DNA of 64,000 nucleotides from DASRIA01 sp963724065 (GTDB lineage: Bacteria > Actinomycetota > Thermoleophilia > Solirubrobacterales > JBBDJG01): positions 1 through 64,000 of the forward strand of contig CAVRTB010000001.1 in the NCBI GenBank assembly GCA_963724065.1, read 5' to 3'. The notes beneath the pieces were generated by a model. The model saw nothing but the letters and a program-made list of their open reading frames with translations. It was not told the DNA's origin and did not search any database. Below, in pieces: positions 1-9,254 of this stretch. Every line of letters starts with the position of its first letter. The stretch's first letter is position 1. The translations under genes and the position numbers were made by a program.

Positions 1-939
1 GCCGTGGTCACCGAGGCGCTCGAGGTGCTGGCGACCGGCGACCGGCGGCTGGTCAGCTTCGGCTACAGCGACGACGACGCCTTCGCCGTCGGCCTGACGT
101 GTGGTGGAACGATCCACCTCTTCGTGGAGCCGATGGACTGGTGATTGTGCTGTCCGAGGCGCTCGCCCGCTCGCTGCGAGCCGACGAACCGGTCGCGCTG
201 GCGACGGTCGTCGACGGTCCAGGGCTGGGCGCCAAGCTGCTGGTGTGGCCAGACCGGCCACCGGCAGGGTCGCTCGGGAACCCCGACCTCGACCGGGTCG
301 TCGCCCGTGACGCGGCGGGCGAGCTGGCGGCCGGCATCACCAGCGTGCGCCACTACGGCGAACACGGCGAGGCCAGAGAGCGGGCAGTGTCGGTGTTCGT
401 CGAGAGCTTCGCCCCGCCACCCCACATGCTGATCTTCGGAGCCGTCGACTTCACGGCCTCGCTGGCGCGCTGCGCCAAGCTGCTCGGCTACCGGGTGACG
501 GTGTGCGATGCCCGCGAGGTGTTCGCCACGCGCCAGCGGTTCCCGATGGCCGACGAGGTGGTCGTCGACTGGCCCAACCGCCTGCTCGACCGCGTCGGGC
601 CGAGCCTCGGCCCGCGCGACGCGGTGTGCGTCCTCACCCACGACGCCAAGTTCGACGTTCCCGCCATCGTGGCGGCGCTGGCCACCGACGTCGGGTACCC
701 GGGTGCGATGGGGAGCCGGCGCACGCACGCCCAGCGCGTCGAGCGCCTGCGCGACGAAGGTGTCGACGAGGCCGGGCTCGCTCGTGTCCGAGCGCCGATC
801 GGGCTCGACCTGGGCGCCCGGACCCCCGAGGAGACGGCCGTGTCGATCTGCGCCGAGATCATCGCCTTGCGCACGGCGAGGACCAGCGCCCCCAGCCTGC
901 GCGACACCCACCGGCCCCATCCACGCGCCGCCTTCCTGA
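1..939 (+). CDS. XdhC/CoxI family molybdenum-hydroxylase maturation protein (5' end cut by window edge)
   Basis: XdhC/CoxI proteins bind molybdenum cofactor and help sulfurate and insert it into xanthine dehydrogenase or aerobic CO dehydrogenase. The reading frame is open from base 1 (LVSFGYSDDDAFAVGLTCGG, the XdhC N-terminal domain). It stops at 142-144 and continues in another frame from about 140 (VIVLSEALARSL). The Rossmann-like C-terminal domain follows (HMLIFGAVDFTASLARCAKLLGY; GYPGAMGSRRTHAQRVERLR; RVRAPIGLDLGARTPEETA). Near 910 the frame changes again, giving the family-typical ending GPIHAPPS and a stop at 937-939. Two single-base frame breaks are therefore present, probably sequence errors. 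The MobA-like and CoxG-like genes downstream support a molybdenum hydroxylase context. The structural genes are presumably to the left, outside the window. Confidence 0.85.
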
Positions 940-986
940 CCTTCGGCCAAATCTGCTGGGGCGCGCCGGCCTTGTCACACCCCTTG

Positions 987-1000
987 CGTACACTTGTTCG
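987..1000. promoter_or_regulatory. SOS (LexA-like) box directly before the DUF222/HNH gene
   Basis: CGTAC-ACTT-GTTCG differs at one position from the actinobacterial LexA operator core CGAAC-N4-GTTCG. It ends one base before the ATG at 1002. From established knowledge, several mycobacterial 13E12/DUF222 genes are under LexA control, so the position makes sense. LexA binding here is an inference. Confidence 0.5.
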
Positions 1001-1001
1001 T

Positions 1002-2229
1002 ATGCGAGTGCTCGTCGAGATCACCGGGGTGCGGAGGCAATGGGCCGGCTGGCGGCCGCCTTCGACCCGTCGCTGGTGTCGTGCGCCGACGCGGCCGCCG
1101 TGATGCGCCACGCGGCCCGGGTGAAAAACATGGCGGCCACGGTCGAGGCGCTGGCGGCGCGGCGGGCGGCGGAGGGCAACGCCTGGAGGCTCGCCGGGCA
1201 AGCGCAGCTCAGCCGAGTGGGTGGCCGGCGAGACCGGGGTGTCGGTGGGCCAGGCCCGCACGCAGCTCGACACGGCAGCGCGGTTGGCGCAGCTGCCGGT
1301 GCTGGAGGAGGCGGCGAGGACAGGTGAGTTGTCGGCTCCGCAGGCCGCGGCCGTGGCCGACGCGGCGGCCGCCGCGCCGGGGGCCGAACAACGTCTGCTG
1401 GAAACGGCCCGGAGGGAGCCCCTGAACCGGCTGCGGGAGGAGTGTCAGCGCACGAAGGCAGCGGCCGATCCCGACCGGAGGCGACCCACCGGCGGATCCA
1501 CGATCGTCGCAGCCTGCGGGAGTTCACCGACGCCGAAGGCGCGTGGAACCTGCACGTGCGCAACACCCCCGAAGTCGGGGCATTGGTGCACTCGACCCTG
1601 GCTCCCCTCATCGAGGAGCAGTTCGCCCAGGCACAGCGCGATGACCGCCACGAACCCCACGAGGCCTACGCCGCCGACGCCCTCGGTGAGCTGTGCCGCC
1701 GCCATGGGGGCGCCGCGAACGCCGGCGAAGCCTCGGCTACGGCACCTCGCGCTGCTTCGCGTCGACCTTGAAGCGCTGGTGCGTGGCCGCACCGACGGCG
1801 ACGAGCTGTGCGAGCTCACCGGGCATCGGCCCGGTGCCGGTCGATCGGGCGCGAGCCCTGCTGGGCGATGCCGTTCTGAAGCTGGTGCTCACCCGCGGCG
1901 CCGATGTGGCCACCACCGTCCACCTCGGCCGTGGACCCAACGCCGCTCAGAAGATCGCGCTGCTGTGGTCCCAGCCCCTCTGCTCGAACGAGGCGTGCCC
2001 TCACCGGTGGCGCACCCAGAGCGACCATCGGACCGAGTGGCACGTGTGCCACACCACCACCCTCGACAACATCGACCAGCTCTGCCCGCACGACCACCAG
2101 CTCAAGTCCACCAAGGGCTGGGCCCTCGTCGACGGCCACGGCCGGCGACCGTTCGTGTCGCCCGACGACCCCCGCCACCCCAGATTCTGGAAACCAACAG
2201 CCGACCCACCCACCAGCCGCGCCGGGTGA
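1002..2229 (+). CDS. DUF222 / HNH endonuclease domain protein (13E12 repeat family), several frame breaks
   Basis: This is the actinobacterial family with an N-terminal DUF222 domain and a C-terminal HNH nuclease domain. The segments, read in order through different frames, are MGRLAAAFDPSLVSCADAAA (from about 1040), AEWVAGETGVSVGQARTQLD (about 1210), SLREFTDAEGAWNLHVRNTP (about 1515), LLRVDLEALVRGRTDGDELC (about 1750) and IGPVPVDRARALLGDAVLKL (about 1825). The HNH part is SNEACPHRWRTQSDHRTEWH followed by NIDQLCPHDHQLKSTKGWAL, with the paired Cys and the His/Asn residues expected of HNH. At least four frame changes occur over about 400 codons. The ATG at 1002 is chosen because it follows the SOS-like box. 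The cellular role of this family is poorly known. The gene sits between xdhC and the MobA-like gene. Confidence 0.8.
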
Positions 2230-2251
2230 CCGGCGGGAGCGAGGGGATCGG

Positions 2252-3041
2252 TCAGGGCGAGGGCGGGCGGGCGGCGGAGGCGCACGCGCGGGTGCGGGTG
2301 CGGGTGCGGGGCCTCGAGCGGCAGCGGCAGCGGGGGCGGGAGCAGCACCCGGTTCACCCGCACGCGGAGGGCGGCCGCCGCCATGCCGGTGGCGAGGATC
2401 AGGCCGCCCGCGGCGAGCGCGGGGGCCACCAGGCCGTGGCGGTCGCTGCCCGCCGACTCGACCGTGATGACCGTCGGTGCCGGACCTCTCGACGTGGGCT
2501 GTGTCGTGACCGACGACGACGAGGTCGGCACCGTGGTCGCGGTCGTCTGGGTGGTGGGCGCCACGGTCGTGGTCGGCAGCGTGACGACGGGCCCTGAGGG
2601 GCGGGTCGTGGTCACCCGAGCGGTCGTCGGTGGCGAGGTGCTGGTCGGCGGCGCGGTGGTCGTGGTCGTCGGTGGGTCCGTGACCTGCACCGTGCCCACC
2701 ATGCCCTGGCCGCGGTGGAGCCGGCAGTAATACGCGTACGAACCCGCCTGGGCGAACGTGAACATGAACTGCTCACCAGGATTGAGGCAGCTCTGCTCGA
2801 GTCCCACCATGCATCCCTGGCTCGAGTCGAACGCCCCATCGGCTGTCACGGTGTGGGTCGTCAGGAAGGGTTCGCGGTTCGTCCAGGTCACGGACTCCCC
2901 GGCGACGATCGTCACCGTCGCCGGCGCGAACGCTCGAGCCTCTAGCGTGACGTCGGCATTGTCTGCGGTCGCCGGGACCGCTGCCCCCGGCCCCAGCGCC
3001 GCCGTGGCCACCAGACCTGCGACCACGACCTGCCGCAGCAC
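2252..3041 (-). CDS. secreted/membrane-anchored cupredoxin (plastocyanin-like) protein
   Basis: The start is a GTG at 3041, followed by a signal peptide (VLRQVVVAGLVATAALG). The cupredoxin domain (AFAPATVTIVAGESVTWTNR ... AGSYAYYCRLHRGQGMVGTV) carries the type-1 copper ligands: His in TTHTV, then Cys, His and Met in YYCRLHRGQGM. A long Thr/Pro-rich linker of about 90 residues leads to a C-terminal hydrophobic segment (LAAGGLILATGMAAAA) and a basic tail, so the protein is probably anchored on the outer face of the membrane as a small electron carrier or copper-binding protein. The frame runs on past the expected end. A one-base shift near 2265 would give a stop at 2252, so the 3' end is approximate. 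Confidence 0.75.
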
Positions 3042-3056
3042 CCAAAGGAGTTCGCC

Positions 3057-3652
3057 ATCGACGGTCGAGTACCTGCCGAGCCGCCGCGACTGGGTGCGGT
3101 CGTGCTGGCGGCCGGAGCCGGGAGCCGTTTCGCGGGCCGGACCCACAAGCTGCTGGCACCGTTCCGGGGTCGGCCCCTCGTGACCTGGGCCGTCGAGCAC
3201 GCGGTGGCGGCGGCGCTGGGACCGACATTGGTGGTCACGGGGGCGGTGGCGCTCGACGGCGTGCTCCCCGCCGGGGTCGAGAGCCGTCGCAATCCAGCAG
3301 TGGGCCGACGGCCAGGCGACGTCGGTGCGCACGGCGCTCGACTGGGCCGACGGCCTCGGCCTCGACGCCGTGGTGGTCGGCCTCGGCGATCAGCCGGTGG
3401 TGGAGACCGACGCGTGGCGGCGCGGTCGCGGCCGGCGACGGCGAGCATCCCGATCGCGGTCGCCGTGTACGCCGGCCGAGCGAGGCAACCCGGTCCGGCT
3501 CGACCGGGCCGTCTGGCCGCTGCTGGCGGCCACGGGCGACGCCGGGGCGCGCCGGCTCATGGCCGATCGGCCGGAGCTGGTGGGCGAGATACGGTGCCAA
3601 GGAGCGGCGCGCCGACATCGACACGCTGGAGGATCTCGAGCGATGGAGCTGA
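3057..3652 (+). CDS. MobA-like molybdenum cofactor nucleotidyltransferase (MocA type)
   Basis: MobA-like NTP transferases attach CMP or GMP to molybdenum cofactor for molybdenum hydroxylases. The nucleotide-binding motif GAVVLAAGAGSRFAGRTHKL is at 3093-3150. It is followed, after frame changes near 3285, 3420 and 3480, by WADGQATSVRTALDWADGLG, AVVVGLGDQPVV (the acidic metal-binding region) and GNPVRLDRAVWPLLAATGDA. The ending LEDLERWS stops at 3650-3652 and overlaps the coxG-like ATG. A good ribosome site, AAAGGAG, lies at 3044-3050, but the codon in place at 3057 is ATC. Either the start codon carries an error or translation starts further in, for example at the GTG at 3102. The pairing with xdhC and coxG supports a role in Mo-hydroxylase maturation. 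Confidence 0.75.
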
Positions 3653-4389
3653 CCAACGACTTCCGGGTGGGCGTTCCCGTCGCACAGGCGTGGGACGTCC
3701 TCACCGACGTCGAGCGCATCGCGCCGTGCATGCCCGGCGCCCAGCTCGAAGAAGTCGACGGCGACGAGTACCGGGGCGTGGTCAAGGTCAAGGTCGGCCC
3801 GATCACGGCCGCGTACAAGGGCGTCGCCCGCTTCATCGAGCTCGACGCCGAGGCGCACCGCGCCGTGCTGCGCGCCGAGGGCCGCGAGACCCGCGGGCCA
3901 GGGCAACGCCAACGCCACCATCACGGCCACGCTGACCGCCGACGGCGACGGCACGCGTGTGCAGGTCCTCACCGAGCTGACCGTCACCGGTCGGGTGGCG
4001 CAGTTCGGCCGGGGCGTGATGGCCGACGTCTCGTCGAAGCTCCTCGGCCAGTTCGTGGCGTGCCTCGAGGAGACCGTGCTCGCGGCCGGCCAACCGGGTC
4101 CCATCCCGGCCGCCGCGCCCGCGCCCGCGCCGGCCGCCGCGCCCCCGCGGCCGCCGGCCCGCCCCGGCCGCCGTGCCCTCCGCGGCCGACGAGGCTCCCG
4201 CCGAGGTGGCGGGCGTGGAGACGCCACCAGCAGAGTCGGTGCGCCGCATCGAACCGCGGGAGACCGCACCGGTCGACCTGGTCAGCGCCGCGGGCGGCTC
4301 CGTCGCCAAGCGAATGGCTGGGCCGGTCCTGGCGCGTGGTGGCGCTGGGTTGGCTGGTGCGTGTGCTCCTCAAGCGCCGCCGGGGCTGA
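3643..4389 (+). CDS. CoxG-like SRPBCC protein of the CO dehydrogenase/Mo-hydroxylase accessory set
   Basis: The gene begins at an ATG overlapping the stop of the MobA-like gene by 10 bases. The CoxG/SRPBCC domain covers about residues 1-145: MELTNDFRVGVPVAQAWDVL, VERIAPCMPGAQLEEVDGDE, VVKVKVGPITAAYKG, then after a frame change near 3897 NANATITATLTADGDGTRVQ and VSSKLLGQFVACLEE. An Ala/Pro-rich linker follows. The protein ends in a hydrophobic helix and basic tail (ALGWLVRVLLKRRRG), as in CoxG proteins that recruit CO dehydrogenase to the membrane. At least three frame breaks are present, in the linker and tail. The membrane-recruiting function is known for CoxG of carboxydotrophs and inferred here. 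Confidence 0.8.
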   Translation: MELTNDFRVGVPVAQAWDVLTDVERIAPCMPGAQLEEVDGDEYRGVVKVKVGPITAAYKGVARFIELDAEAHRAVLRAEGRETRGPGQRQRHHHGHADRRRRRHACAGPHRADRHRSGGAVRPGRDGRRLVEAPRPVRGVPRGDRARGRPTGSHPGRRARARAGRRAPAAAGPPRPPCPPRPTRLPPRWRAWRRHQQSRCAASNRGRPHRSTWSAPRAAPSPSEWLGRSWRVVALGWLVRVLLKRRRG

Positions 4390-4409
4390 CGGAGCTGACG
4401 GACGTGGGC

Positions 4410-4863
4410 ATGGTCGACGCGGTGACCGGGAGACCGTCGCCGCGCTGCTCGGGCGCGAGCCCCGAGGGCGCGTTCGATGGTCGTGGTCCGCGACGCCGGC
4501 GGCGCGCCGGTCGTGATCCGCAACGAGCCGCTGCTGGCCGACGGCACGCCGATGCCGACGCGGTACTGGCTCGTCGGCGAACACCGAGCGGGCGCTGATC
4601 GGTCGCCTCGAGTCCGAGGGCGGCGTCGACCGGGCCGAGCGCGAGGTCGACGCCGGCGAGCTGGCGGCCGCGCACCGGCGCTACGCCGACGAGCGCGACG
4701 CCGCCCTGCCCGCCGGTCACGCCGGGCCCCGGCCGTCCGGCGGGGTCGGCGGCACCCGGGTGGGCGTCAAGTGCCTCCACGCCCACTACGCCTGGTTCCT
4801 CGCCGGCGGCGACGACCCGGTCGGCCGGTGGGTCGACCGCCGCCTCAGGGGAGTCGAGCCGTG
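4410..4863 (+). CDS. DUF501 family protein
   Basis: This is a small conserved actinobacterial protein of unknown function. The family pattern is clear once frame changes near 4430, 4475 and 4580 are allowed: ETVAALLGREPRG, VVVRDAGGAPVVIRNEPLLA with DGTPMPTRYWL, then RLESEGGVDRAEREVD and finally GGVGGTRVGVKCLHAHYAWF with AGGDDPVGRWV. The stop at 4861-4863 overlaps the GTG start of the exopolyphosphatase gene (GTGA). DUF501 followed by ppx is a standard actinobacterial pair, usually behind eno and a divIC-like gene. Here coxG precedes it instead, so the usual upstream partners are missing. Confidence 0.85.
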
Positions 4864-5821
4864 ACGCGGCTCGCCGCCATCGACTGCGGGACCAACTCGA
4901 CCCGCCTGCTGGTCGGCGAGACCGCCAGGCGAGCGGGCTTCGGGACGCTCGAGCGGCTCATGCGCATCACCCGGCTCGGCCAGGGGGTCGACGCCACGGG
5001 CGCCCTCGCCCCCGAAGCCATCGAGCGCACGGTCGCCGTGCTGGCGCGAGTACCGGGAGGTGATGGACGACCTCGGCGTCGAGCGCGTGCGCATGACGGC
5101 CACGTCGGCGGCGCGGGACGCCGCCAACCGCGACGACTTCTTCACCGCCGCCGAGGCAGTCATCGGCCAGCGCCCCGAGCTCCTGGCCGGGAGCCGAGGA
5201 GGGCCGGCTGTCGTTCGCCGGCGCCACCGCCGAGCTCGACCCCGCCGACGGACCGTTCCTGGTCGTCGACATCGGCGGCGGGTCGACCGAGTTCAGCGTC
5301 GGAACCGACGAGTTGCGAAGGCGCGGTCTCGATCGACATCGGCTGCGTGCGCCTGACCGAGAAGTTCATCCACCACGACCCGCCGCTGCCCGAGGAGCTG
5401 TCGGCCTGCCTCTCGGTCATCAAGGAGTACCTCGACGACGTCGTCCGCGACCTGCCGGCCGCTCGGGGCCGCGACGTTCGTCGGCCTGGCGGGCACGGTG
5501 TCGACCGTGGCCGCCGTCGAGCTGGGCCTCGCCGAGTACGACCGCGACGCCATCCACCACTTCGTGCTGACCAAGGCGGCTGCCGAGGACGTCTTCCGCA
5601 CGCTGGCCACCGAGACGCGGGCCGACCGGGTGCACAACCCGGGCCTCGAGGAGGCGCGGGCCGACGTGATCGTGGCCGGCTGCTGCGTCCTCGTGGCGAT
5701 CATGCGCCACTTCGGGTTCGAGGCGTGCCTGGTGTCCGAGGCCGACATCCTCGACGGTCTGGTCCTTGTCCAGCCTGACCGCAGCACGTCCGGCGTCGCT
5801 TGCCTAACCTGCCCTCGATGA
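4861..5821 (+). CDS. Ppx/GppA exopolyphosphatase family protein
   Basis: Ppx/GppA phosphatases hydrolyse polyphosphate or pppGpp in the cytoplasm. The ASKHA-fold motifs are visible: phosphate 1 (LAAIDCGTNSTRLLVGE), phosphate 2 (FLVVDIGGGSTEFSVG) and the adenosine-like motif (FVGLAGTVSTVAAVELG). Also present are MTATSAARDAANRDDFF and the C-terminal FGFEACLVSEADILDGL. Frame breaks occur near 5050, 5195, 5320 and 5470. Length is about 318 residues, normal for the short actinobacterial Ppx. The start is the GTG overlapping the DUF501 stop. The gene end overlaps the next ATG (ATGA), so translational coupling is likely. Confidence 0.88.
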
Positions 5822-6410
5822 CCTCCGTTCGGCCGGCGCGTCGTGCTGCGCCCGCTGGTGGCGGCCGACTTCCCGGCCTGGAGCGAGGTCCGCCGGCGCA
5901 ACGTCGACTGGCTCGTCAAGTGGGAGCCACGCCGCTCACCCTCGAGCCCGGACGTCGTGAACGACCGCGACGCGTTCGCCGTGCGCTGCAGCGCCCGTGA
6001 GCGGGAGCGGCAGCTGGGCACCGGCTACGGCTTCGGCATCTTCGTCGACGGCGAGTTCGCCGGCGAGATCAACCTGTCGTCGGTCCAGCGGGGCCCGTTC
6101 CAGAACGCCTACGTCGGCTACTGGATCGACGAGAAGCACGCCGGCAACGGCTACATGCCCGAGGCCGTGGCCGTCGTGCTGCGCTTCGCGTTCGAGGAGC
6201 TGCGCCTGCACCGGGTCCAGATCGCCATCATCCCCCGCAACGCCGCCAGCCGCCGCGTCGTCGAGAAGCTGAGGATCCGCGAGGAGGGCATCGCCGAGCG
6301 CTACCTCGAGATCAACGGCGTCTGGGAGGACCACGTCCGCTACGCCATGACCTCCGAGGAGTGGCACGAGCGCCGCGACGACTCTCGCCGAGTGGTCGAC
6401 TGGTCCATGA
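5818..6410 (+). CDS. GNAT acetyltransferase, RimJ/RimL type
   Basis: This is an N-acetyltransferase using acetyl-CoA, similar to ribosomal-protein alanine acetyltransferases. After a short N-terminus the frame changes near 5840 and reads VVLRPLVAADFPAWSEVRRR, FGIFVDGEFAGEINLSSVQR, then NAYVGYWIDEKHAGNGYMPE (the acetyl-CoA-binding motif A region) and the RimJ/L-type HRVQIAIIPRNAASRRVVEK. A final frame change near 6385 gives LAEWSTGP and a stop at 6408-6410. The start is coupled to ppx by ATGA. The substrate cannot be told from sequence. The 3' end faces the convergent enoyl-CoA hydratase gene. Confidence 0.82.
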
Positions 6411-6418
6411 GAAGGGCT

Positions 6419-7180
6419 CTAGCAGGCACGCTGCTGCTGATCTTGGCCTGGAGGGCGGCCAGGCGCTCGGCGAAGGCCGGCTGGCCGATCGACCAGAGCT
6501 GGGGGTCGAGCTCGCGCTCGACGGCGGCCTCGTGGTCGTCGATCGTCGCCATGTCGGCGACGGTGCGCTTCACTCGATCACCAGGTCGCGGGGCGCCGAC
6601 GCCGCCCGTGCCGCCATGTCGACGGCGGCGTCGAGCAGGGCGTCGTCGTCGACGCAGCGCCAGACCAGGCCGACGCGCTCGGCCTCGGCCCCGTCGAGCA
6701 CCTCGCCGAACACGACCGGCGGCCATCGTCGCCTGCGGGCCGGCGATGCGGCGGAACATCCACGTGTGGCCGCCGCCGGGGTGGAGCCCGAGCTGGAGGA
6801 AGCGGGTGTCGAACTTCGCTCGCCGGGCGGCGAGGCGCACGTCGCAGACGAGCGCCAGGTTCATGCCGGCCCCGACGGCGGCGCCGTTGACGGCCGCGAT
6901 GGTCGGCAGCGGGCAGCGGCTGACGCGCAGGAACCCCTCGTAGATGGCCGCAGGCCGTCGCGCTGGCTCGACCCGAGGTGGGACAGGTCGGCGCCGGCGC
7001 AGAACGCCGGGGGCGCCCCGGTGACGACCACGGCGCCGACGCCCTCGTCGGCGTCGAGGTCGTCGAACGTCGGCGATCATCTCGTCGACCATGTCGAGGG
7101 TGATGGCGTTGCGCCGCTCGGGGTCGTTGAGCGTGACGGTGGCGACGCGGTCACCGCACCTCGGTGTCGATCAGCGCCAC
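6419..7180 (-). CDS. enoyl-CoA hydratase/isomerase (crotonase) family protein
   Basis: Crotonase-fold enzymes hydrate enoyl-CoA or act on related CoA esters. The start is the GTG at 7180 (VALIDTEV). After a frame change near 7155 it reads VATVTLNDPERRNAITLDMV, and later FLRVSRCPLPTIAAVNGAAV with GAGMNLALVCDVRLAARRAK, the oxyanion-hole segment. FDTRFLQLGLHPGGGHTWMF follows. The C-terminal region is in pieces (VKRTVADMATIDDHEAAVER; LWSIGQPAFAERLAALQAK). A last shift gives QQQRAC and a stop at 6419. At least five frame breaks are present. It is the third gene of a minus-strand group with the acyltransferase and epimerase, suggesting lipid or acyl-CoA metabolism. The exact substrate is unknown. 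Confidence 0.8.
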
Positions 7181-7187
7181 CTGCGTC

Positions 7188-8227
7188 TAGTCCTCCCGCA
7201 CGACGGCGGGGGAGTGGCGGAAGAAGCTCTCGACGTCGCGCTCGTAGTGGTACTCGGGCGGCGTCGAGCCGACCGTGCGCCGCAGCCGCAGCGCCTCGGC
7301 GAAGGCCTGCACCGCGCCGGCGGAGGTGTACTGGTAGCGGAAGCCGGACTCGCTTCAGCCGGCCGGTTGTCGACGCCGCGGCCGAAGCGCAGCAGCGCGA
7401 GCACCTCGGGCGGGCAGGTCGAGACCGACCCGGGCGAGGGCGGCCAGACGCCGGCCGAGTCCGAACGGCGGGAGCGGCAGCGTGCGCTTGCCGGAGATGG
7501 CGGCCACCTCGCTCCACGGCAGCACGCCGTCGCCGGCGACGTTGTACATGCCGGGCACGTCCTGCTCGAGCACGAACATGATCGACCGGATCACGTCGTC
7601 CTCGTGCGACGAACTGGAACCGCGGGTCGAACCCGAGCAGCTGGGGCACGAGCGGCAGCTCGAGCAGCTTGGAGAGCGGCGTGGAGATGTCGGGCCCGAG
7701 CACGTTGGAGAAGCGCAGCAGGCTCACGGTGACGTGCGGGTTGTCCTCGGCGAAGTCGCGGACGTAGCCCTCGACCTCGAGCAGGCTGCGCTCGACGGTC
7801 GTGCGGGCCGGTGCGTGCGGGCCGAGCCCTCGTCGAAGAACACCGGGTCGCGCTCGCCGGCGCCGTACACGAGCGTCGACGACTTCACGACCACGTTGCG
7901 CACGCTGCTCGCCGGGGCCGACGCCGCCGCGAACAGGTTCATCGTGCCGATCACGTTGATCTCGTGGATCGTGCGCGAGCGCATGGTGGTCGAGTCGACG
8001 ACCAGGAACGTGTGCACGATCGTGTCGACCTTGGTGGCCTTCACGATGCGGGAGAGGATCGAGTAGCTCTCGTCGGTCCGGACGTACTCGGTGCGTTCCA
8101 GCTCGACCGTCGGCTCCTTGCGGTCGAGGCCGACGATGACCTCGACCGTCGGGTCCTGCTCGAGCGCCTGGGCGACGCGGCCGCCCCAGAACGTCGACAG
8201 GCCGGTGACGAGGACGCGCTTGCCCAC
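7188..8227 (-). CDS. NAD-dependent epimerase/dehydratase (extended SDR)
   Basis: The protein starts at GTG 8227 with a Rossmann motif (KRVLVTGLSTFWGGRVAQAL). It continues as VDTIVHTFLVVDSTTMRSRT, ASSVRNVVVKSSTLVYGAGE, then in other frames VTVSLLRFSNVLGPDISTPL, DDVIRSIMFVLEQDVPGMYN with VAGDGVLPWSEVAAISGK, and a C-terminal end EYHYERDVESFFRHSPAVVR. The VYGAGE tyrosine is the likely SDR active-site position. Frame breaks occur near 7810, 7605, 7400 and 7340. Length is about 345 residues, as in extended SDRs. It lies 7 bases before the hydratase and directly after the acyltransferase, so one operon is likely. The substrate is unknown. Confidence 0.82.
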
Positions 8228-9012
8228 GCCGCTACCCGAACCAGACCGACGCTGCGCTGCTTCAGCATGTCGTGCAGCGCGGCCTGGATGCGCTCGCGGA
8301 TGGCCTCGGCCTCGTCCATGATCCGGCTCCTGCGAGTACCGCGGCTGGTCGGGCTCGACGTCGAAGTGGATCGGGTCGAGCACCCGGATCTTGAACTTGG
8401 CCGGGAACTACAGCACCGTGCCGAGCAGCGGCCCGAACACCAGCATGTTGGCGGTGATCGGGGACGTAGGGCACGCCGAGGGCCCGGGCCAGCGACGGGA
8501 CCTTGAACAGGATCGGCATGGCCTCCTCGGAGCCGACCACGGCGATGGGCACGACGGGGACGCCGGCCCGCATGGCGATCTCGACGAACCCGCCCCGCCC
8601 GAAGCGGCGGAGCTGGTAGCGCTCGGTGTAGGGCTTGCTCGTGCCCTTGGTGCCCTCGGGGAACACCAGCGCCAGCTGCTGCTGCTCGCGCAGGAGCCGG
8701 TAGGCGTTGTCGGGGTGGGCGGTCACGCCGCCGGTGCGGGCCCACAGCGTGCCGACGACCGGCATCGTGCGGAAGACGTACTCGGCGAGGCCGTACACCG
8801 GCCGCTCGAGCTCGGTCTCGATGCCGTGCATGATCACGGGGGCGTCGGACGGGATGGCGCCGGCATGGTTGGCCACGAGCAGCGCGCCGCCGTCGGTCGG
8901 GATCTTGTCGAGACCCTCCCACTCGACCCGGAACCAGTTGCGGTAGAGCGGGTCGAACGCCCGGCGCACGAGCTCGCGCATGTGCTCGGAGCGACCCCAC
9001 TCGTCGACGTCG
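8228..9012 (-). CDS. PlsC-type phospholipid/glycerol acyltransferase
   Basis: Acyltransferases of this group transfer an acyl chain to lysophosphatidate or a similar acceptor at the membrane. The core is MRELVRRAFDPLYRNWFRVE then LLVANHAGAIPSDAPVIMHG, a variant of the HX4D site (H-A-G-A-I-P-S-D). LALVFPEGTKGTSKPYTERY is the FPEGT acceptor motif and RFGRGGFVEIAMRAGVPVVP follows. The C-terminal part lies in shifted frames (KFKIRVLDPIHFDVEPDQPR; EAEAIRERIQAALHDMLKQR). The frame is open upstream of the ATG at 8981 (DVDEWGRSEHM) and probably begins further up, possibly near 9200, but frame breaks hide the start. The 5' end given here is therefore a minimum. Confidence 0.8.
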
Positions 9013-9254
9013 CTGCAGGCGCGGGTCGACGAGGGGATCCGGCCGTGGCTCCGGCGGGCGCAGCGGCACCAGCGCGGCTCGAGGTGGTCGACGCGTCGGA
9101 TCCCGGCGCTGTGCCGGCCGTGGGCCGCGTGCGGACGCGAGGCCGCGGTGCGGGCGGGCCGGTTGCCCCCGGAGCTGGGGTGTCTGCCGCGACGAGGCCA
9201 CGGCGGGCGAGACTAACGCGCCCGGTGCGGTCGGCTCCCCGCCAGACTGGCTGG

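Noticed and set aside
2400..2680. Simple repeats (Thr/Pro-coding) as a CRISPR or tandem-repeat array
   Set aside because: There are no regular direct repeats or spacers. This is the low-complexity linker of the cupredoxin protein.
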